Source: an uncultured Prevotellaceae bacterium
Lineage (GTDB): Bacteria; Bacteroidota; Bacteroidia; Bacteroidales; Bacteroidaceae
DNA length: 57,296 nucleotides
NCBI GenBank assembly: GCA_902785945.1
Contig: CADAAR010000019.1
Location: forward strand, 1-57,296
Direction of reading: 5' to 3'
Below the pieces are notes generated by a model. It searched no databases. It had not been told where the DNA came from and saw only the letters and a program-made list of their open reading frames with translations. The translations under genes and the position numbers were made by a program. Below are positions 27,496 through 34,267 of the stretch, piece by piece (the first letter of the stretch is position 1; each line of letters starts with the position of its first letter).

Positions 27496-30400
27496 ATGAA
27501 GAAATATATTATATTTGGACTTACACTGCTGATGGCCTTTCCTTTAAGTGTTGTGGCCCAGGACGATGATACTGAGGGTGAAGACCTCATTGAGACCATT
27601 GCCCGCAAACTGACACCGAAGCAGAAGCAGTACCCCACCCGATTGATTAGCGGTCGCGTCCTCAACGCTACCACGGGACAGCCCATAGCCGGTACCATCA
27701 TCAGCGCTGACGATGTGGAAGGCTACAGCACCCTGACAGAAGAAGACGGTACCTTCAAACTGAAAGTACCCACATTCACGACCTCGGTGTATGTCAACAT
27801 GCCCGACTTCAACCCCGTGCGCCTGGGTCTGCAGGCCACCGAACAACAACAGGTGGTCAAGCTGTACCCACAGACCTTCTCAAAAGAGTATGAGAAGACC
27901 ATCAATGTGCGTAATGATTATTCGACCAATGAGTTCGCCTATACCAATTCGGCCAATATCAAGGACGAAGTTCAGAAGTACCTGGGAGCACAGGTCTACA
28001 GCATCACACGCAACGGTACGCCTGGTATCGGTAATGTAATGTTCGTACAGGGCCTCAACTCACTCAACGTGAACGCACAGCCGCTGGTCATCGTCGACGA
28101 TGTCATCATCGACCAGCAGTATGGCCGTACTATGCTGCACCAAGGATTCTTCAACGATATTCTGACGACACTGAATCCTGCCGACATTGAAAAGGTGACT
28201 GTGATGCGTAACGGTACTGCTCTTTATGGTGCCAAGGGTGCCAACGGCGTCATTATCATTGAGACACACCGTAGTAAATCGATGGCGACACGTATCACGG
28301 CCAATGCATCTGTTGGCGTGGTATTCGAGCCTAAGTTCATCAATATGATGGATGCTGAGCAGTACAGAAGCTATACCTCTGAGCTGCTGAAGACGACCAA
28401 CACCCGTAACCGTACGTTCAAGTTCCTCAACGAGGATCCCACCTACTATTACTACACACAGTACCACCAGAACACTGACTGGAAGGACTATGTGTACCAT
28501 ACTGCCATGACACAGAACTACGGTATCAACGTGGAAGGTGGTGACGCTGTGGCTAATTACAACCTCTCCGTAGGCTATGTGAATCAGCAGAGCACGCTGA
28601 AATACAATGATATGGGACGTCTGAATATCCGATTCAATACGGATATCAACCTGAATGAGCGTTTCTCCATCCGTTTCGATGCTTCATTCGGTAATATCAC
28701 ACGTGACATTCGTAACGATGGTGCCCCCATCAGCTATGATGAAGGTACTCCGACTTCTCCCGGCTTCCTGGCTTACGCCAAGAGCCCGTTCTTGAGCCCC
28801 TACAGTTATGGTCTGGGACGCCTCTCTGATAGTCACTACGACATCGACGAGGAGTCATACCTCTCTGAGGCACTGACCAACTACAAGAACTATAACTGGA
28901 AGTTAGGTAACCCCGCTGCCATCAACGAGTATTCAGAGGCCGAGAACAAGAACCGTTTTGAGAACTCGATGCTGAACCTGACGGTAACACCGAAGTACCG
29001 CCTCACTCGCAACCTTACCCTCTCTGAGCACTTCAGCTATAATCTGGTCAATACGAACGAGATCTACTACATTCCCGTGAACGGAACGCCGAATTACTAT
29101 GTTAGCAGCATCGGTAACTATATGCAGAATGAGGTACGCTCACTGGCTTCAAAACAGAACTCTGTATTGAGCGACACCCGTCTGGACTGGAGCAACCGCT
29201 ACAATGCGCACTTTATCCATCTCTTCGGTGGCGCTCGCATCAACTGGGAGAGCTATTCGATGAGTTCACTGCTCGGTTACAATACAGGTAACGATAAGCA
29301 GCCGTTCATGAAGTCAAGCCTGAGCAATACCAATGACTTCGGTACTAGTGACAACTGGAACTCCCTTGCATGGTACGCACAGGCAGAATACAACTATCTG
29401 GGTCGTTACTTCCTGCAGGCAAACCTGACAGTAGAAGGTTCTTCACGCTTCGGACGTGATGGCGGAAACTTCCGCGCGTTCGATGCTGCATGGGGCGTAT
29501 TCCCCGGTGTACAGGCTTCTTGGATGATCAGCAACGAGCCTTGGATGGCAAAGATCAAGGCCATCAACTCTCTGCGCCTGACGGCTGGCTATGATGTCAG
29601 TGGTAACGATGACATCGACTACTATGCTGCACGCAGTTTCTTCAGCTCTTCTCAGTTCCTCAACACGATTGCAGGATTATCTTTCTCCAGCATCGGTAAC
29701 ACGAAGATCCAGTGGGAGACAACCCGCCGTATCAACGTCGGCTTGGAGACCAACCTCTTCAACAACCGCGTGAACCTGAGTGCAAACTTCTTTACATCAA
29801 AGACCGACAACCTGCTGACCCGTCAGTCACTGGGATTCCTCAGCGGTCTGAGTGAGAACTGGACAAACGACGGAGAACTGAAGAACACAGGTTTCGACAT
29901 TAGTGCAGCCGTGAAGGCAATAGCCCTGAAAGACTTCCAGTGGGAGGTAGGTGCTAGCATAGGTCACTATAAGAATGAGATCACACAACTCGCAGAAGGT
30001 CGCAACTTCATTGACAATGAGGTTTATGGTGCAACCATCCGTACACAGGTAGGACAGTCTGCCAACCAGTTCTATGGATACAAGTCACTCGGTGTCTTCT
30101 CCACAACAGCTGAGGCTGAGGCCGCAGGTCTTTATATCCTCGGTGAGAACGGTATCGACCGTATCTATTACAAGGCTGGTGACATCCACTTCGCTGACCT
30201 CAATGGAGACCATCAGATTACAGAAGCGGATCGTGAGTTCATTGGCGACCCCAACCCGGATCTCTACGGCAATATTTTCACGACATTGTCGTACAAGCAC
30301 TTGAAACTGGATTTGCGCTTTAATTACTCTTATGGCAACGATGTCTACAACTATCAGCGCGCACAACTGGAGGCTGGTTCAAGATTCATGAACCAGACAA

Positions 30401-30744
30401 CGGCACTCGTACGCCGCTGGCAGGTGGAAGGTCAGCAGACAGACGTCCCGCAGATTACATTCCAGGATCCTATGGGCAACTCTCGCTTCAGCGACAGATG
30501 GATTGAGGACGGCAGCTATCTCCGTCTGAAGACTGTCACCCTGAGCTACGACTTGCCTATGAACAATGAGTACATCCAGGGATTCCAGTTCTGGATTCAG
30601 GCAAACAACCTCTTCACTCTGACCAAGTATATGGGCAGTGATCCTGAGTTCACAATGACTTCCAATGTCATCGGACAAGGCATCGACGTAGGACAGCTCA
30701 GCCAGAGCCGTTCTATCGTAGCCGGCATCAAGATTAAGTTGTAA
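27496..30744 (+). CDS. SusC/RagA-family TonB-linked outer-membrane importer (second)
   Basis: 1082 residues. The signal peptide ends VVAQ (about 22). It is followed by an acidic linker and an N-terminal extension (DDDTEGEDLIETIARKLTPK), a carboxypeptidase-regulatory-like domain (about 50-120; ISGRVLNATTGQPIAGTII), the plug (about 135-260; PLVIVDDVIIDQQYG, LNPADIEKVTVMRNGTALYG, GANGVIIIETHRS) and a beta-barrel ending IVAGIKIKL. It differs strongly from the first SusC, so it is not a recent duplicate and may take a different part of the ligand. Its SusD partner follows after a 30-bp spacer filled with a heptamer array. Confidence 0.94.
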   Translation: MKKYIIFGLTLLMAFPLSVVAQDDDTEGEDLIETIARKLTPKQKQYPTRLISGRVLNATTGQPIAGTIISADDVEGYSTLTEEDGTFKLKVPTFTTSVYVNMPDFNPVRLGLQATEQQQVVKLYPQTFSKEYEKTINVRNDYSTNEFAYTNSANIKDEVQKYLGAQVYSITRNGTPGIGNVMFVQGLNSLNVNAQPLVIVDDVIIDQQYGRTMLHQGFFNDILTTLNPADIEKVTVMRNGTALYGAKGANGVIIIETHRSKSMATRITANASVGVVFEPKFINMMDAEQYRSYTSELLKTTNTRNRTFKFLNEDPTYYYYTQYHQNTDWKDYVYHTAMTQNYGINVEGGDAVANYNLSVGYVNQQSTLKYNDMGRLNIRFNTDINLNERFSIRFDASFGNITRDIRNDGAPISYDEGTPTSPGFLAYAKSPFLSPYSYGLGRLSDSHYDIDEESYLSEALTNYKNYNWKLGNPAAINEYSEAENKNRFENSMLNLTVTPKYRLTRNLTLSEHFSYNLVNTNEIYYIPVNGTPNYYVSSIGNYMQNEVRSLASKQNSVLSDTRLDWSNRYNAHFIHLFGGARINWESYSMSSLLGYNTGNDKQPFMKSSLSNTNDFGTSDNWNSLAWYAQAEYNYLGRYFLQANLTVEGSSRFGRDGGNFRAFDAAWGVFPGVQASWMISNEPWMAKIKAINSLRLTAGYDVSGNDDIDYYAARSFFSSSQFLNTIAGLSFSSIGNTKIQWETTRRINVGLETNLFNNRVNLSANFFTSKTDNLLTRQSLGFLSGLSENWTNDGELKNTGFDISAAVKAIALKDFQWEVGASIGHYKNEITQLAEGRNFIDNEVYGATIRTQVGQSANQFYGYKSLGVFSTTAEAEAAGLYILGENGIDRIYYKAGDIHFADLNGDHQITEADREFIGDPNPDLYGNIFTTLSYKHLKLDLRFNYSYGNDVYNYQRAQLEAGSRFMNQTTALVRRWQVEGQQTDVPQITFQDPMGNSRFSDRWIEDGSYLRLKTVTLSYDLPMNNEYIQGFQFWIQANNLFTLTKYMGSDPEFTMTSNVIGQGIDVGQLSQSRSIVAGIKIKL

Positions 30745-30771
30745 TTAAGGATTAAGAATTAAGGATTAAGA
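30744..30771. repeat. Heptamer array upstream of second susD
   Basis: Four 7-mers (ATTAAGG, ATTAAGA, ATTAAGG, ATTAAGA) fill the spacer between the susC stop and the susD start at 30775. Confidence 0.93.
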
Positions 30772-30774
30772 ATT

Positions 30775-32670
30775 ATGATTACTAAAGTATATAATAAAGT
30801 TGTGGTAGGAGTAATCTCTTTCCTCTTTCCACTTTCCACTTTCATCTTTGGAAGCTGTGCCGACTTCTTTGACCAGGAGTCTGAACACGTAGTCTTCGCA
30901 GAGAACAATCACTTGGACAATGCCACTGACAGTATCTACAGTGTCATCGGTATTCTCAACAAGTTGCAGGCCATCGGTGACCGTACCGTCCTTCTTGGAG
31001 AGGTTCGTGCCGACTTGGTCGACATCACGAAAGATGCCAATAGCGATCTGCGCGACATGGCCCTCTTCAATATCGGCGATGATAACCGTTACAACAAGCC
31101 AACGGACTACTACGCTGTCATCAACAACTGCAACTACTTCATTGCAAATGCCGATACGGCTATGAAGAACAACCGTAATGAGTATATCTTCATGAAGGAG
31201 TACACTGCTGTGAAGGCAATCCGTGCATGGACTTATCTCCAACTGGCCCTGAACTACGGTTCCGTACCCTTCGTCACTGAGCCGATCCTCAGCAAACTCG
31301 AAGCTGAAAAGGATTACCCGAGATATGATCTTCAGGCTATCTGCCAGTACTTCATCGACGACCTGATGCCGTTGACTGACAGATGGGCCAATGAGTATCC
31401 TGGCTATGGCAACATCAGAAGCCTCAGAGACGGTGCTTCCCGACTGCTCTTCTTCCCCGTGAATATCGTGCTTGGTGACCTGAACCTCTGGCTCGCCAGC
31501 GTCACAGGTAGCCAGAGTACCTATCGCGAAGCAGCTATTCGCTACTACAAGTATATCTCACAGCGTAATGGTGACAACTCAGCCTACCCCATCGGTCTAA
31601 GCCTCTATATGTGGATGCCTGGATCAACCACATGGAACTCATTAAGAAGTTATTCTAGCGGCAGCTGGAGGGATGAGACCTACGGAGAGAATACAGAGCT
31701 CATCACCGTCATTGCAGGTGACTCTATCCGTGCCGAAGGTAACTACAGTGAACTGCGCAACTATTTCTACTCTCGTGAGGAGAATGACTATCGTGTCAGC
31801 ATTATTCCTTCTACAGGCATGTTCCAACTCTCAGAAAGTCAGCAAAACTGTTGTCTGGGTACCACCGGAACCACTTGGTTCTATGCACCAGAAGACCTGA
31901 CCGAACACATGTCTGGCGACCTGCGCCTTTATGAGTGCTACACCGATGGTGTAAGGACCGACCGTCTGACAAGTGAACGCATTGATGTTTCCTATGTCGA
32001 AAAACAATCGTTCCAGAACGTCCACGTGTACCGTCGTGCATTGGTCTATCTGCGACTGGCAGAGGCTCTTAACGGCGCCGGATTCCCACGTGCAGCATTC
32101 AGCATGCTGTCAACGGGTCTCAACAATGAGATTTACAGATCGGATGTATATCCGTATTGCTCTCAGAGCGACTCGTTGTGGATCAGCCAACTCGACTTCC
32201 CTGAGTCTCGTTATGGCATCGTAACGGCACAGGAAGTTGCTACAGGACGTACTACCAATGGCCACAACACCGTAGGTCTTCATACCCGTGGCTCCGGCTG
32301 GACACCGCTGAACGAGTTCTATAAGTTGCCTGAGGCACCTAAGCCTGAGACAGAAATTGAAGGTGAGGAGCCTTCTGAAGAGGATGTTATCATTCAGAAA
32401 GACACCCCAGAACTTACCAAAAAGCAGCAAGCCTTCGTCGACAGTCTGCTGCTGAATGAGAACGGTCTGGAAATGGCCTTCGAAGGCACACGTTTCTACG
32501 ACATCATGCGTTTCGCATTCCGTCAGTCTAACCCTGGACAATTCCTGGCTGAAAAGGTCTATGCCCGTCGCGGAAAGGAGAACAGCACTGCGATGAAAGG
32601 TGAAATCCAAAAAGACTTGACCGACCAGCGCAACTGGTATCTCAAATGGAATGGTCAAATCGGATTCTAA
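30775..32670 (+). CDS. SusD/RagB-family surface lipoprotein (second)
   Basis: 631 residues, lipobox IFGSC (Cys28). The signal-peptide core ISFLFPLSTFIFG is encoded by a heptamer array (30816-30850). SusD-type helices include VKAIRAWTYLQLALNYGSVPFV and, near the C-terminus, ENGLEMAFEGTRFYDIMRFA. An acidic segment (ETEIEGEEPSEEDV, about 523-536) is a probable surface loop. It pairs with the susC directly upstream and is the last gene of the operon, closed by a strong terminator. Confidence 0.93.
   Translation: MITKVYNKVVVGVISFLFPLSTFIFGSCADFFDQESEHVVFAENNHLDNATDSIYSVIGILNKLQAIGDRTVLLGEVRADLVDITKDANSDLRDMALFNIGDDNRYNKPTDYYAVINNCNYFIANADTAMKNNRNEYIFMKEYTAVKAIRAWTYLQLALNYGSVPFVTEPILSKLEAEKDYPRYDLQAICQYFIDDLMPLTDRWANEYPGYGNIRSLRDGASRLLFFPVNIVLGDLNLWLASVTGSQSTYREAAIRYYKYISQRNGDNSAYPIGLSLYMWMPGSTTWNSLRSYSSGSWRDETYGENTELITVIAGDSIRAEGNYSELRNYFYSREENDYRVSIIPSTGMFQLSESQQNCCLGTTGTTWFYAPEDLTEHMSGDLRLYECYTDGVRTDRLTSERIDVSYVEKQSFQNVHVYRRALVYLRLAEALNGAGFPRAAFSMLSTGLNNEIYRSDVYPYCSQSDSLWISQLDFPESRYGIVTAQEVATGRTTNGHNTVGLHTRGSGWTPLNEFYKLPEAPKPETEIEGEEPSEEDVIIQKDTPELTKKQQAFVDSLLLNENGLEMAFEGTRFYDIMRFAFRQSNPGQFLAEKVYARRGKENSTAMKGEIQKDLTDQRNWYLKWNGQIGF
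30816..30850. repeat. Heptamer array forming a signal-peptide core
   Basis: Five contiguous 7-mers (CTCTTTC twice, CACTTTC twice, ATCTTTG) lie in frame in the second susD. They encode the hydrophobic segment just before the lipobox cysteine. Confidence 0.92.
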
Positions 32671-32671
32671 G

Positions 32672-32715
32672 ACTCAAATAAAAAAGCCCTCGTCTGAGGG
32701 CTTTTTTATTTGAGT
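32672..32715. terminator. Bidirectional terminator, 20-bp perfect stem
   Basis: The arms 32672-32691 and 32696-32715 are fully complementary with a GTCT loop. The inner GCCCTC/GAGGGC is flanked by A6 and T6, so it ends both the SusCD operon and the convergent phosphotransferase gene. It overlaps that gene's last codons (stop at 32706-32708). Confidence 0.95.
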
Positions 32716-34244
32716 GTTTGTGTAATGTTCTGCTCCCGATGGCAGATACGTACTTCTATGCCAAACTTCTCATGGATATGCTCAGCCAGATGTTGCGCTG
32801 AATAGACGCTGCGATGCTGACCGCCCGTACATCCGAACGAGAACATCAGCGATGTAAAGCCACGCTGGATATATCGACGCACATGGGCATCTGCCAGTTT
32901 ATAGATACTATCGAGGAACGTGAGTATCTCTCCATCATCCTCTAAGAAACGTATCACTGGTTCATCCAGACCTGTCAGTTGCTTATAAGGCTCATAACGT
33001 CCGGGGTTATGGGTACTGCGACAGTCGAAGACATACCCTCCCCCATTACCTGACTCATCTTCAGGGATACCCTTGCGATAAGAAAAACTGAAAACCTTCA
33101 CCACCAACGGTCCTTGGGCATCATATTTGGAGAAGGTGGCAGGACCATCCTGTGGATGAGCCTTATAAGGATTCAAATCCGTAATCTTATAACCGTCGGC
33201 TCTGCTGGCTATCGCCTCAATCTGCTGATATTGTGGCAGTTCTGTCAACTGGCGTAGAATATCCATCAGATAAGGATAATGGAAAGGCGATGAGCTAGCC
33301 AACAGCTCACGCAGATTCTGAATAGCCGGTGGGATGCTCTCAATAAAATGTTTCTTCTGTTCGAAATAGCCTCTGAAGCCATATGCGCCCAGAACTTGCA
33401 ACGTACGGAAGAGAACAAAGAGCGAAAGCCGGTTGACAAAATGACGCACCGGTGGTACTTCTGTATATTGTTTCAATGAATTGTAATACTCATACACAAG
33501 TTCACGACGGAGTTTATGAGGATAGCGTGCCGATGCTTGCCACAGGAAAGAGGCCAAATCGTAATAAAGAGGTCCTTTGCGTCCCCCTTGGTAATCGATA
33601 AAGAAAGGACGACCCTCATGATTAAGCATCACATTACGCGCCTGGAAGTCACGATACAGAAAACTGTCGCCTATGGCATAAGTATCATTCGTCAAATCCT
33701 TGGCAAACAAGCGGAAGTCGGCCTCCAACTTCAGTTCGTGGAAGTCGATCTCTGTGGCTTTCAGGAAACAATACTTAAAATAATTAAGGTCGAAAAGGAC
33801 ACTATCTACATCAAATTCGGCCTGAGGATAACAATTGGAGAAGTCGAGTCCAATAGCACCACGGAGCTGCACATTCGGCAACTCGCGAATGGTACGTTTC
33901 AGCAGTTCCTGCTCTTTCAGCGTGTATCTGCCACCAGCCTCTCGACCACCACGAATGGCATCGAAAAGCGACATACTGCCCAAGTCGGTCTGAAGGTAAC
34001 GCAGCTGATCGTCGCTGGCTGCCAGGATCTTGGGAACCGGCAACTGACGACGGTTAAAATGTTCCGTCAGATAGATAAAAGCATGATCTTCGTCACGACT
34101 CGTTCCAATCACACCAATCACCGACTGTCCTTCATGGTCAGTCATGCGGAAATAAGTACGGTTACTACCTCCACCAGGAATCTGCTGAACATTAGCGGGC
34201 TCAGCACCTTTCCATTGTTTATAAAGATCTATAAGTTTCTGCAT
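32706..34244 (-). CDS. AmgK-like phosphotransferase fused to RapZ C-terminal domain
   Basis: 512 residues, two domains. The N-terminal part (about 1-335) is an aminoglycoside-phosphotransferase/choline-kinase fold: GGGSNRTYFRM nucleotide loop (about 24-34), catalytic-loop motif YRDFQARNVML, and metal-binding IDYQGG. The C-terminal part (about 350-510) matches the C-terminal domain of RapZ, with FSFGCTGGQHRSVYSAQHLA near residues 470-490. AmgK phosphorylates MurNAc/GlcNAc at the anomeric position for a MurU-type nucleotidyltransferase, and such a gene is at 3077-3880 on the same strand. RapZ senses GlcN-6-P in enterobacteria; here the domain may be sensory. Function of the fusion is inferred. 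It starts 21 bp after the DUF4450-like gene. Confidence 0.88.
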   Translation of the reverse strand: MQKLIDLYKQWKGAEPANVQQIPGGGSNRTYFRMTDHEGQSVIGVIGTSRDEDHAFIYLTEHFNRRQLPVPKILAASDDQLRYLQTDLGSMSLFDAIRGGREAGGRYTLKEQELLKRTIRELPNVQLRGAIGLDFSNCYPQAEFDVDSVLFDLNYFKYCFLKATEIDFHELKLEADFRLFAKDLTNDTYAIGDSFLYRDFQARNVMLNHEGRPFFIDYQGGRKGPLYYDLASFLWQASARYPHKLRRELVYEYYNSLKQYTEVPPVRHFVNRLSLFVLFRTLQVLGAYGFRGYFEQKKHFIESIPPAIQNLRELLASSSPFHYPYLMDILRQLTELPQYQQIEAIASRADGYKITDLNPYKAHPQDGPATFSKYDAQGPLVVKVFSFSYRKGIPEDESGNGGGYVFDCRSTHNPGRYEPYKQLTGLDEPVIRFLEDDGEILTFLDSIYKLADAHVRRYIQRGFTSLMFSFGCTGGQHRSVYSAQHLAEHIHEKFGIEVRICHREQNITQTLK

Positions 34245-34246
34245 AT

Positions 34247-34267
34247 ACTATTAACTATTAACTATTC
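34247..34267. repeat. Heptamer array, 3 units of ACTATTA/C
   Basis: ACTATTA, ACTATTA, ACTATTC fill the space between the phosphotransferase start and the preceding gene. The array overlaps that gene's stop codon. Confidence 0.9.
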
